8,999 nt of DNA from Eubacteriales bacterium (GTDB taxonomy: Bacteria > Bacillota_A > Clostridia > Lachnospirales > Lachnospiraceae), in the NCBI GenBank assembly GCA_030527765.1, contig JAUNAE010000144.1:1-8999 (forward strand), in the 5' to 3' direction. The stretch's first letter is position 1; the number at the start of each line of letters is the position of its first letter. Position numbers and translations under genes: made by a program. The notes under the pieces were generated by a model. That model saw only the letters and a program-made list of their open reading frames with translations. It did no database searches and had not been told where the DNA came from. Positions 1 to 7,452 of this stretch are shown here, piece after piece.

Positions 1-188
1 TACTTTTTTCGTAATAGCTCCGCCTCCCTGACGAAGAGACTATTTTTTCACAGCCCCTTTTCTTCATATGTATCCCTCGCTTTTATGGATATATTTTAAC
101 AACAATTCGGGAGAGCAGATGTACCGTTTTTTATTGAGGGAAAGAAAAAGTATGGCAGTAACATTGGTCGGTGACCCGGCACGCGCAG
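1..188. other. Left-edge stretch downstream of the beta-glucosidase gene, no firm gene
   Basis: This stretch follows the 3' end of the minus-strand GH1 gene. I see no clean intrinsic terminator for that operon in it. A short minus-strand reading frame opens with ATG at 65-67, preceded by GAGGG at a sensible distance, and stays open for 22 codons to the window edge. It would be the 5' end of a gene lying to the left. The same bases (40-58) read CTATTTTTTCACAGCCCC, which resembles the terminal inverted repeats of some DDE-transposase insertion sequences. Bases 16-23 (AATAGCTC) and 38-45 (GACTATT region) form an imperfect inverted repeat. I cannot decide between a partial gene and an insertion-sequence end from this fragment. 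Confidence 0.25.
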
Positions 189-1622
<1,434 letters not shown>

Positions 1623-3512
1623 TTATTTGGTAACGGTCAGAAGAACATCGCCTGTGTTGGCTTTGTTTCCGGTCTTAGCTTCTACGGATGCAAACTCATC
1701 TGTGTTTGTGATGATCACCATAGTCTGCTCGGAGAATCCGGCTTTTTTAATTTTATCAATATCGAAATTAATAAGAGCATCGCCCTTCTTTACTCGCTGT
1801 CCCTCTCTGGCAATAGTGGTAAAGCCCTTGCCCTGCATGCTGACGGTGTCAATTCCGATGTGGATCAGAACTTCAATGCCGTTGTCGGATGTGATACCAC
1901 AAGCATGTCCCGTGGCAAACATTGTTGTTACGATTCCGTCCACAGGTGATACCAGTTTTCCGTTCGAGGGGAGGATCATTGCGCCCTTTCCGAGAGCTTC
2001 TGAAGCAAAAGCCTCATCTGCTGCATCTGTTAACAGATGCACCTCGCCTGCTACGGGGACGGAAAGCTCAGCTGTCTCACCTGATGCAAGTTCGATAGTC
2101 TCAATTTCTTCCGGTGTTTCAGTTTCGTCAACTGTCTCAACTGTTTCTTCGTCGTTTTTTTCGTATTTTAAGCTGAGAATGAAAGTTACGATTGCTGTTA
2201 CGACAATAGAGATCACAATGGAGATGATAATGTTGTAGAAATATGTCATTGTATCATCGCCGATGTATAAAAGTACCGCGGGAAGTCCTGAGGATCCTGT
2301 TGCGAAACGATGTGTATGAGTGAGTCCTGCATACAGACCTCCGAATGCACCGCCGATCATGGCTGAGATCAGGGGATACTTCTTAGGCAGGTTTACACCG
2401 TAGAGGATAGGTTCTGTGATTCCCATGTAAGCTGTGATCGATCCGGAAGTTGCGATCTGTTTTGTTTTTTTGCTGCGTGTACGGAAGGCTACAACTGCGC
2501 CTGCTGTGGCCTGTGCCATGTTAGAGCATACACATCCCGGTCCGAAGATACTGTCATATCCTAAGTTTGCCATCTGCATTACTCCGAGAGGTGCGACACC
2601 ATTGTGGATACCGAACATTACCATGACAGGAAGAAGTCCTCCGATCAGAACTGCCGGAGCCCATGCTGCGTTGATGCTTAAGAAAGTGAAGAAAGTTGCA
2701 AGCCATGCTCCGACGATAGAGCCGAGGGGACCAAGTACGGAGAATGCCAGAGTTCCCATGATGAGGAATGTGAGCATGGGTACGAATACCAGATTAACAG
2801 CCTTCGGAATGACTTTATTTAAGCGTTTCTCTACAAATGACTGAACGAAGATGATCAGAATAATGGGAATTACGCTGTTTGCGTAGCTTGTAAGTTTAAA
2901 GGGAATGATTTCAAAAAAGTTTACGGCTTCACCTGCCGCCACCATTGCGAGCCAGTTGGGATGCAGCATCATAGCAGCAACACCTGCGGCAAGGATGGGA
3001 TTGCATTTTAACTTCTGTGCTGTTGTAAAAGCGAGGATCATAGGAAGGAAGTAGAAAACTCCGTCCGCGAAGAGATTCAACAGCTGATAGGTCTGTGAGG
3101 TGTTTTCAATAACCTTGAAGACCACAAGGAGAGCTAAGAGAGCCTTAACCATACCTGCGCCGGAAAGTGCGGGAATTACCGGCTGGAATACAGCGGCAAC
3201 AAAGTCGATTACTGCTTCTGCAGCATTTTTCTTCACAGCAGGTGCAGGTTCGGAAGATTTGATATCTACCAGCTTTTCAACTTCTTCAAAGACATCTGCC
3301 ACGTGAGTTCCGATTACGACCTGGTAAACACCGGCATTGCGGATCACCTTTTGAACACCGTCGATAGATTCTGCTTTCTTATCATCGAGGGACTTCTCAT
3401 CCTTTAATGTAAAGCGAAGTCGTGTCTGACAATGGAAAGCGTTTGTTACGTTTTCTTTACCGCCGATAGCGGCTACGATTTCTTTGGCAAGAGATTCATG
3501 TTTCTTACTCAT
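1623..3512 (-). CDS. Beta-glucoside-specific PTS transporter, fused IIBCA
   Basis: A membrane permease of the phosphoenolpyruvate phosphotransferase system that takes up a beta-glucoside and phosphorylates it. The 629 residues fall into three domains. IIB (about 1-85) has its phosphocysteine Cys28 in FHCQTRLRF. IIC (about 100-450) is hydrophobic, with FGIHNG near 300 and the GITEP signature at 364-368. A very acidic linker (about 450-480, rich in Glu and Thr) leads to a Crr-like IIA domain (about 485-629) with the paired histidines His536 (ATGHACGI) and phospho-acceptor His551 (LIHIGIDTV). I chose the ATG at 3512 because AGGGGG sits just upstream and the protein then begins directly with the IIB domain. 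An ATG at 3596 would add 28 atypical residues encoded across a 15-bp hairpin and has no ribosome site. The gene sits between an RpiR regulator and the matching 6-phospho-beta-glucosidase. Expression is probably controlled by that regulator; I see no BglG/LicT-type antiterminator gene in the window. Confidence 0.94.
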   Translation of the reverse strand: MSKKHESLAKEIVAAIGGKENVTNAFHCQTRLRFTLKDEKSLDDKKAESIDGVQKVIRNAGVYQVVIGTHVADVFEEVEKLVDIKSSEPAPAVKKNAAEAVIDFVAAVFQPVIPALSGAGMVKALLALLVVFKVIENTSQTYQLLNLFADGVFYFLPMILAFTTAQKLKCNPILAAGVAAMMLHPNWLAMVAAGEAVNFFEIIPFKLTSYANSVIPIILIIFVQSFVEKRLNKVIPKAVNLVFVPMLTFLIMGTLAFSVLGPLGSIVGAWLATFFTFLSINAAWAPAVLIGGLLPVMVMFGIHNGVAPLGVMQMANLGYDSIFGPGCVCSNMAQATAGAVVAFRTRSKKTKQIATSGSITAYMGITEPILYGVNLPKKYPLISAMIGGAFGGLYAGLTHTHRFATGSSGLPAVLLYIGDDTMTYFYNIIISIVISIVVTAIVTFILSLKYEKNDEETVETVDETETPEEIETIELASGETAELSVPVAGEVHLLTDAADEAFASEALGKGAMILPSNGKLVSPVDGIVTTMFATGHACGITSDNGIEVLIHIGIDTVSMQGKGFTTIAREGQRVKKGDALINFDIDKIKKAGFSEQTMVIITNTDEFASVEAKTGNKANTGDVLLTVTK

Positions 3513-3567
3513 TGTTTTCCCCCTGTAATTTTTTCTGTGTTTTTGTATGTGTTTTCCTGATGAACCC

Positions 3568-3596
3568 ATATAAACACAGAGAAACAGGCACTTCAA
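3568..3596 (-). promoter_or_regulatory. Possible promoter of the PTS-glucosidase operon
   Basis: On the minus strand, TTGAAG (3591-3596) and TTATAT (3568-3573) are separated by 17 bases, giving a start about 50 bases before the PTS ATG. Both boxes are imperfect, and the -35 lies inside the loop and arm of the adjacent hairpin. An alternative is a start further upstream, near 3611-3619 (TAATTT), which would place the hairpin in the leader RNA. Confidence 0.35.
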
Positions 3597-3613
3597 TGGA
3601 AGTGCCTGTTTCT
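3580..3613 (-). terminator. Perfect 15-bp hairpin between regulator and PTS genes
   Basis: AGAAACAGGCACTTC (3580-3594) pairs exactly with 3599-3613 around the 4-base loop AATG. On the minus strand it follows the regulator stop (3679) and precedes the PTS start. The 3' arm ends in TGTTTCT and is followed by CTGTGTTTATA: T-rich, but not a clean T-run. It could be the regulator's terminator, letting the PTS operon be controlled separately, or a structured 5' leader of the PTS mRNA. The terminator role is inferred. Confidence 0.5.
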
Positions 3614-3621
3614 AAAATTAA

Positions 3622-3671
3622 CTTTCATCGAGACCGAATAAAGTTTCATATCGGGTGAAACTTTATGAAAC
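3622..3671. promoter_or_regulatory. Candidate RpiR operator: cluster of TTTCAT/ATGAAA half-sites
   Basis: An 11-bp perfect inverted repeat (3638-3648 and 3656-3666, core AAAGTTTCA / TGAAACTTT) brackets the 7-base spacer TATCGGG. It is flanked by one more half-site on each side: CTTTCAT at 3622-3628 and ATGAAAC at 3665-3671. Four copies of a TTTCAT/ATGAAA-type hexamer in about 50 bases, directly upstream of the PTS operon and next to an RpiR gene, make this the best operator candidate. It lacks a T-tract, so a terminator role is less likely. Binding by the neighbouring regulator is inferred. Confidence 0.5.
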
Positions 3672-3678
3672 TAAAATA

Positions 3679-4569
3679 CTAATCGCGGTCACTTATTGAT
3701 TTTATCTTTGTGTGTCTGCTCTGTTCCAAAAGTCTGGAATTTAAGATCTTATAATTTTTGTTGGCTCTGAAATCCTCTGCAAAAAGGCATGAGTAGAGAA
3801 CGTTTAATATATACTGAATGGATTCCTCAGTGGAGAAGTTGGCAACTTTCGTGTATAACCTCTCTCTCGATACCATAGTGAAAACACATTTCACATGCTG
3901 TCGAAGATAATTATCACCGCCGCTGGTAATGCCAATGATATTAACACCGTTTCTCTTTAAGACATTTAATTTATCCAGAGGATCGTTCTGAGGACTATTG
4001 CCGGAATAGGAGATAATGATGGCACAATCCCCGGAAGACATGTTTACAGCAGATATGCCGGTTTCCCCCGGAACAGCAACATATGCGGATTTACCGATCG
4101 TGTTTAATTTTCTTCGGAAGAGTTCTCCAAGATAGATATTGGGACTGGCACCGAAGATCACAACGCATCCTGCATCCTTCAGATACTTTACAGCTTTATC
4201 AAGGACATCCTTATCAATAAGATCCGCTGTCTCGGCAATCGTATCTGATTGCAGCTTCTTCAGATTGTTCATGATTTCATCGCGGCTGCTGTTTTCATCA
4301 AAGGGGAAATTATAGTCGATACCTGTATCATGGGCGTGCTCGTGTCGGATTTCCGCTGTGTAGTCCTTCATAAACTCGCGCCATCCATCGTAGCCCATAG
4401 ATTTTGCAAAACGGGTCACTGTGGCCTTGGAAGTATAGGTCCGCTCTGCTATATCTGCGATAGTATAATTGTAGAGATTATCCTGTTCCCGCAAAATGAA
4501 TTCCCCGACAGCATGTCTCGCATCTGTATAGCGCATCATGGTTTCTTCAACTTTTTGAAATAAGAACAT
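3679..4569 (-). CDS. RpiR/MurR-family transcriptional regulator (HTH_6 plus SIS domain)
   Basis: A sugar-phosphate-responsive DNA-binding regulator, probably controlling the adjacent beta-glucoside PTS and glucosidase genes. The 296 residues have the family's usual layout. An N-terminal helix-turn-helix spans about 15-80, with the recognition part IADIAERTYTSKATVTRFAKS (37-57, a typical RpiR pattern). A C-terminal SIS sugar-isomerase fold spans about 125-262, with the phosphosugar-binding stretch SYSGNSP at 187-193 and a second SIS loop GITSGG (213-218). The ATG at 4569 is preceded by AGAGGA seven bases away; internal Met11 and Met12 lack such a site. It lies upstream of and in the same direction as the PTS gene, across a 166-base gap with a hairpin and repeated motifs. 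Whether it acts as activator or repressor, and its inducer (probably the 6-phosphoglucoside or glucose-6-phosphate), cannot be told from sequence. Confidence 0.9.
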   Translation of the reverse strand: MFLFQKVEETMMRYTDARHAVGEFILREQDNLYNYTIADIAERTYTSKATVTRFAKSMGYDGWREFMKDYTAEIRHEHAHDTGIDYNFPFDENSSRDEIMNNLKKLQSDTIAETADLIDKDVLDKAVKYLKDAGCVVIFGASPNIYLGELFRRKLNTIGKSAYVAVPGETGISAVNMSSGDCAIIISYSGNSPQNDPLDKLNVLKRNGVNIIGITSGGDNYLRQHVKCVFTMVSRERLYTKVANFSTEESIQYILNVLYSCLFAEDFRANKNYKILNSRLLEQSRHTKIKSISDRD

Positions 4570-4590
4570 AATAATTCCTCTATCCTTTGA

Positions 4591-4602
4591 ATTTGATCAA
4601 AT
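4591..4602. repeat. 12-bp palindrome in the regulator leader
   Basis: ATTTGATCAAAT is a perfect palindrome between the predicted promoter of the RpiR-type gene and its ribosome binding site. It could be an autoregulatory operator, but it does not share the TGAAAC half-site of the cluster at 3622-3671, so a common regulator is doubtful. A palindrome of this length can also arise by chance in AT-rich DNA. Confidence 0.25.
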
Positions 4603-4620
4603 CCTGCATACTCCGTCACT

Positions 4621-4650
4621 AGTATAGCGCTTCAATTGGAGTCAGCACAA
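4621..4650 (-). promoter_or_regulatory. Likely promoter of the RpiR-type regulator
   Basis: On the minus strand, TTGTGC (4645-4650) and TATACT (4621-4626) are 18 bases apart. The predicted transcript start, near 4614, lies about 45 bases before the regulator ATG. Both boxes match the housekeeping sigma consensus reasonably well (four and five of six). Confidence 0.45.
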
Positions 4651-4698
4651 GCAAAGAGCCGGATGTGATCCATATCTTCCACAGAAAAATACAGATAA

Positions 4699-4893
4699 GG
4701 AAGTCCCTGCACACCGTATTTTGAGAAGAGAAATATTCATTTCTATGTAAATGTCTGCAGATTCCATATCGTTGATTATTACAATCCACGTCATCCGGAT
4801 CCGAATTTCCCGGAGGAGGCAGAGAGTGAAGGAGATGATTTTGACGGAATGTTCGGATTTGAAAAAGTGATGAGTAAGGAGAGAATGGAATAA
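4699..4893 (+). pseudogene. Unrecognised orphan reading frame, possible gene remnant
   Basis: A 64-codon open frame ending in TAA at 4891-4893 has a coding-like look: the part from about 4750 reads [18 protein letters not shown] and continues acidic to a final KERME. It has no ATG, GTG or TTG start with a ribosome binding site at its 5' end and is closed by a stop at 4696. Upstream bases 4640-4720 are open in the other two frames for short stretches, as expected of a frame-shifted or truncated gene, but also of chance. I do not recognise a family. It may be the 3' scrap of a lost gene between the two operons. The opposite-strand frame over the same bases (4642-4935) looks like a shadow, with an odd Cys/Leu/Phe-rich composition. 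Confidence 0.25.
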
Positions 4894-4919
4894 AAAAAGA
4901 GAGAATAAATAAACTGCAA

Positions 4920-4948
4920 TGGATATCTTTTCCAATGTAAAGTATAAT
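4920..4948 (+). promoter_or_regulatory. Candidate promoter upstream of the symporter
   Basis: A perfect TATAAT at 4943-4948 has TGGATA (4920-4925) 17 bases upstream, a four-of-six match to TTGACA. The start would fall near 4955, inside the hairpin at 4952-4979. So either the transcript begins with a stem-loop, or the box is incidental to a terminator. Confidence 0.4.
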
Positions 4949-4951
4949 AGT

Positions 4952-4983
4952 AAAGCCTGAAAAGCAATTTTCAGGCTTTTGTT
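4952..4983 (+). terminator. 12-bp hairpin with short T-tract before the symporter gene
   Basis: AAAGCCTGAAAA (4952-4963) pairs perfectly with TTTTCAGGCTTT (4968-4979) around the loop GCAA, followed by TGTT. It looks like an intrinsic terminator and could end read-through from the left. It is symmetrical enough (A-run before, T-run after) to work in both directions. Its overlap with a TATAAT box 4 bases upstream is unusual; it may instead be a 5'-end hairpin of the symporter mRNA. Confidence 0.6.
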
Positions 4984-5046
4984 ATGCCCGGTAAAAAAAA
5001 CGGCATTTACTTAAATATGAGAGAAAAACGGAGGAGATATTTAAAG

Positions 5047-6408
5047 GTGGAGAAAACGGAAAGAGAAGGTTTTAAATCGAGACTGGGCTTTCTGCTTGTG
5101 AGTGCGGGGTGTGCCATAGGAATCGGTAATGTATGGAAATTTCCTTATATGGTGGGACAGAACGGAGGTGCGATCTTTGTAATTCTGTATCTGATCTTCC
5201 TTGTGCTTATGGGAATTCCGGTTATGACGATGGAGCTGGCAGTCGGACGTGCAACACGGCAGACGGCGGTGGGGGCGTATAAAAAGCTCGAAAAGAGCGG
5301 ACAGAAATGGCATATTCACGGCTGGCTGTGTCTGGTGGGCTGCACGCTTCTCATGATGTTCTATACGACCGTTGCCGGCTGGATGCTTGCTTACGCATAT
5401 AAATTTGCGGCGGGAACGTTCGAGAATATTTCCGGAGATCAGATCGCCGGGGAATTTTCAAATCTGCTTGCAAGTCCCGGAAGTACGGTTCTGTTTATGG
5501 GAATCGTTGTCGGATTCGGATTTGCAGTTCTGCTGGGCGGTGTACAAAAAGGACTCGAGAAGGTGACGAAGATCATGATGATCGGGCTTCTCGCACTTAT
5601 CCTGATTCTTGCGGTGAACAGTATGGCGCTCTCCGGAGCGGGAGAGGGAATTAACTTCTATCTGCTTCCGAATCTGCAGAGCATACTCGATATCGGAATC
5701 GGCAATGTAGTCGTGGCGGCAATGTCGCAGGCATTTTTCACGCTCAGTCTGGGTATCGGATCGCAGGAAGTTTTCGGAAGTTATATGGATTCGGAACACT
5801 CGATCTTCGGAGAATCTATTCAGATCGCACTTCTTGATACATTTGTTGCGATTGTCTCGGGACTCATTATTTTCCCGGCCTGCTTCAGTTTCGGAGTTTC
5901 TGCAGATCAGGGACCGTCACTGATCTTTGTGACGCTTCCGCAGGTGTTCACGCACATGAACAGCGGAAGGATCTGGGGGACATTATTCTTTGTATTCATG
6001 TCCTTCGCATCACTGTCTTCCGTAATTGCGGTATTTGAAAACCTTGTCGGAATTGTTATCGACAGCATGAAAATCAGCCGAAAGAAGGCAATTTTTATTT
6101 GCTGCGCTGTGATGTTTATCCTGTCGCTTCCCTGCGCGCTTGGATACAATCTTCTTTCAGGGTTGCACATTCTCGGCAGCAGGGATATACTGGATAGTGA
6201 GGACTTCCTCCTCAGCAATATATTCCTTCCGCTGGGTGCGCTCACATTCCTGTTGTTCTGCACAACACGCTTCGGATGGGGATTTGACAACTATTTTGCA
6301 GAGATAAACAAAGGGGACGGATTGAAAATGCCGCGCTGGCTCAAGCCGTATTTGCAGTTTGTAGTTCCGCTCCTCATACTGGTAATTTTCATTACAGGAC
6401 TTATTTGA
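5047..6408 (+). CDS. Neurotransmitter:sodium symporter (NSS/SNF) family transporter
   Basis: An inner-membrane secondary transporter of the LeuT/MhsT/TnaT fold that probably takes up an amino acid or related small molecule with sodium. About 12 hydrophobic segments span 453 residues. TM1 carries the family signature GCAIGIGNVWKFPYMVGQNGG (positions 21-41), with Asn28 matching the sodium-binding Asn27 of LeuT. TM6 carries FFTLSLGIGSQE, with Thr232 matching LeuT Thr254. TM7 has Asp264 at the position of LeuT Asn286, as in MhsT-like members. TM8 has FASLSS (Ala321, Ser324, Ser325) for the second sodium site. I prefer the GTG at 5047 because GGAGGAG (5030-5036) precedes it and the protein then starts EKTEREGFKSRLGF, the usual NSS N-terminus. 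An ATG at 4984 would overlap the hairpin and add a basic 21-residue tail; an ATG at 5017 has no ribosome site. The substrate cannot be determined. The AIM24-family gene 88 bases downstream is in the same direction. Confidence 0.92.
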   Translation: MEKTEREGFKSRLGFLLVSAGCAIGIGNVWKFPYMVGQNGGAIFVILYLIFLVLMGIPVMTMELAVGRATRQTAVGAYKKLEKSGQKWHIHGWLCLVGCTLLMMFYTTVAGWMLAYAYKFAAGTFENISGDQIAGEFSNLLASPGSTVLFMGIVVGFGFAVLLGGVQKGLEKVTKIMMIGLLALILILAVNSMALSGAGEGINFYLLPNLQSILDIGIGNVVVAAMSQAFFTLSLGIGSQEVFGSYMDSEHSIFGESIQIALLDTFVAIVSGLIIFPACFSFGVSADQGPSLIFVTLPQVFTHMNSGRIWGTLFFVFMSFASLSSVIAVFENLVGIVIDSMKISRKKAIFICCAVMFILSLPCALGYNLLSGLHILGSRDILDSEDFLLSNIFLPLGALTFLLFCTTRFGWGFDNYFAEINKGDGLKMPRWLKPYLQFVVPLLILVIFITGLI

Positions 6409-6424
6409 TATATCCAATTGTCAG

Positions 6425-6440
6425 GCCGGAGGTCTCCGGC
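6425..6440. repeat. Short GC-rich stem-loop between symporter and AIM24 genes
   Basis: GCCGGA and TCCGGC form a 6-bp stem around GGTC, 16 bases after the symporter stop. No T-run follows on the plus strand, so it is not a standard terminator; it may stabilise the 3' end of the upstream message or be a degraded terminator. The 88-base gap shows no clear separate promoter, so co-transcription of both genes is possible. Confidence 0.3.
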
Positions 6441-6496
6441 AGAATACGTTATACAGAAAGTTTAATTTCGCAGAGAAATATGGGAGGATAGAAAAT

Positions 6497-7300
6497 ATGT
6501 TTAGAATTCATAATTTAACCGGAGATAAGCATCAGGTCACTGCAAAGAAAGGACCTTTTTCCATCGTAGAACATATAGCGGATTATTCTGTATCACCGGT
6601 AAATGCGGCAGAAGAATATTTTATGGCACAGATGAATGTGCGCAGAAGACAGGTGATTGCGGAGCTTACACCGAATAGCGGAATTGTTTTGCAGGCAGGT
6701 GCAATGCAGTGGACAGCGGGAAACGTCAGTGCGACAACAGGCGTAAAAGGTGTAGGTGATCTTTTTGGAAAGATGATCAAGGGATCTGTAACAAAAGAAT
6801 CGGCAATCAAACCGGAGTATGTTGGAACCGGAATACTTGTTACGGAACCGACTTTTAAGTATCTCCTTTTAGAGGATGCACAAGACTGGGAGGGAGGTCT
6901 CGTGGTAGAAGACGGAATGTTCCTTGCTTGTGAAAACAGTGTTCGTCAAGAGATCCAGGCAAGATCAACATTCTCATCCGCTATAGCAGGCAACGAAGGG
7001 TTATTTAACTTAAAACTGAACGGGAAAGGAGTCTGTGTTCTGGAGAGCAATGTTCCACGCTCTGAAATAGTGGAAGTAGTTCTGGAAAACGATGTTTTAA
7101 AGATCGATGGAAGCTTTGCAATTTGCTGGTCCGGAAGTCTTCAGTTTACGGTAGAGAGGTCCGGAAAGACATTGGTCGGATCTGCAGTTTCAGGGGAAGG
7201 ACTCGTAAATGTATATAAAGGAACAGGACGTGTCTTACTGGCTCCACTAACACCTTCCTCTTCGCTTTTCGCAGCAACCAATTTGAAAAATGCAAAATAA
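6497..7300 (+). CDS. AIM24 / TIGR00266-family protein
   Basis: A 267-residue soluble protein with no signal peptide or membrane segment. It resembles the AIM24 family, named for a yeast mitochondrial protein and widespread in bacteria without an agreed molecular function. The fold is expected to be a beta-sandwich of repeated strands. Visible family-like parts are an alternating beta-strand N-terminal half, the LQAGAMQWTAGNV and TGVKGVGDLFGKMIKG glycine-rich stretch (about 65-96), YVGTGILVTEP (about 109-119), the VVEDGMFLACENSV region (about 136-149), and a C-terminal run of strands ending in VYKGTGRVLLAPLTPS. The ATG at 6497 follows GGGAGG (6482-6487) at nine bases. It lies downstream of an NSS symporter in the same direction, perhaps in one transcript. 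No catalytic motif is evident; a function should not be assigned from family membership. Confidence 0.85.
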   Translation: MFRIHNLTGDKHQVTAKKGPFSIVEHIADYSVSPVNAAEEYFMAQMNVRRRQVIAELTPNSGIVLQAGAMQWTAGNVSATTGVKGVGDLFGKMIKGSVTKESAIKPEYVGTGILVTEPTFKYLLLEDAQDWEGGLVVEDGMFLACENSVRQEIQARSTFSSAIAGNEGLFNLKLNGKGVCVLESNVPRSEIVEVVLENDVLKIDGSFAICWSGSLQFTVERSGKTLVGSAVSGEGLVNVYKGTGRVLLAPLTPSSSLFAATNLKNAK

Positions 7301-7452
7301 GGAATTTCCGGGCGGAACGGGATCGTCTATTGACATATCTCGGATCGTATTATAATATTACATTCATTAAAACGAAGGCGTTTTACCTAAAGGTAAGTTC
7401 CGTAAGGGATGTTCTCAGGTTTAAAAAATTCGGCATAGTCGTGAAATATCGG
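7301..7452. other. Probable region of the mobile-element/chromosome junction
   Basis: Large serine recombinase genes of the Tn4451/Tn5397 type usually lie at one end of their element, with the attachment site shortly beyond. The last host-like gene ends at 7300 and the recombinase at 7453, so the junction should lie between. These recombinases use a short dinucleotide crossover (GA in TndX and TnpX). Several GA steps occur here, and I cannot pick one without the other end of the element or an empty-site genome. Confidence 0.35.
7330..7358 (+). promoter_or_regulatory. Strong promoter pointing toward the recombinase 3' end
   Basis: TTGACA (7330-7335) is an exact -35 match. TATAAT (7351-7356) lies 15 bases on, and the overlapping TAATAT (7353-7358) at the ideal 17 bases. 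It is the best consensus promoter in the window. The only thing downstream before a terminator at 7431-7466 is about 100 bases without a convincing ORF. Confidence 0.6.

Noticed and set aside
1627..2238. 203-codon plus-strand ORF opposite the PTS IIA region
   Set aside because: Serine- and valine-rich translation typical of the antisense of a well-supported coding gene; no ribosome site or domain.
3425..3450. Catabolite-response-element-like sequence (GGAAAGCGTTTG) inside the PTS gene
   Set aside because: Only the centre matches the cre consensus and the outer TG/CA are wrong. The bases encode the conserved active-site region of IIB, so the resemblance is probably coincidental.
3513..3596. 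28-residue N-terminal extension of the PTS protein from the ATG at 3596
   Set aside because: It would be encoded across the 15-bp hairpin, lacks a ribosome binding site, and does not belong to the IIB domain; the ATG at 3512 has AGGGGG upstream.
4642..4935. 97-codon minus-strand ORF between the regulator and the symporter
   Set aside because: Low-complexity composition, no ribosome binding site, no recognisable domain, and it overlaps the likely regulator promoter and the more coding-like plus-strand frame.
5041..6417. Several minus-strand ORFs opposite the symporter (92-127 codons)
   Set aside because: Shadows of a clear NSS transporter gene, rich in Arg, His and Ser with no domain features.
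7409..7438. Nine-codon leader-peptide-like ORF (MFSGLKNSA) before the terminator
   Set aside because: The purine run AAGGG abuts the ATG with no spacing, and nothing downstream on the plus strand would be regulated by such a leader.
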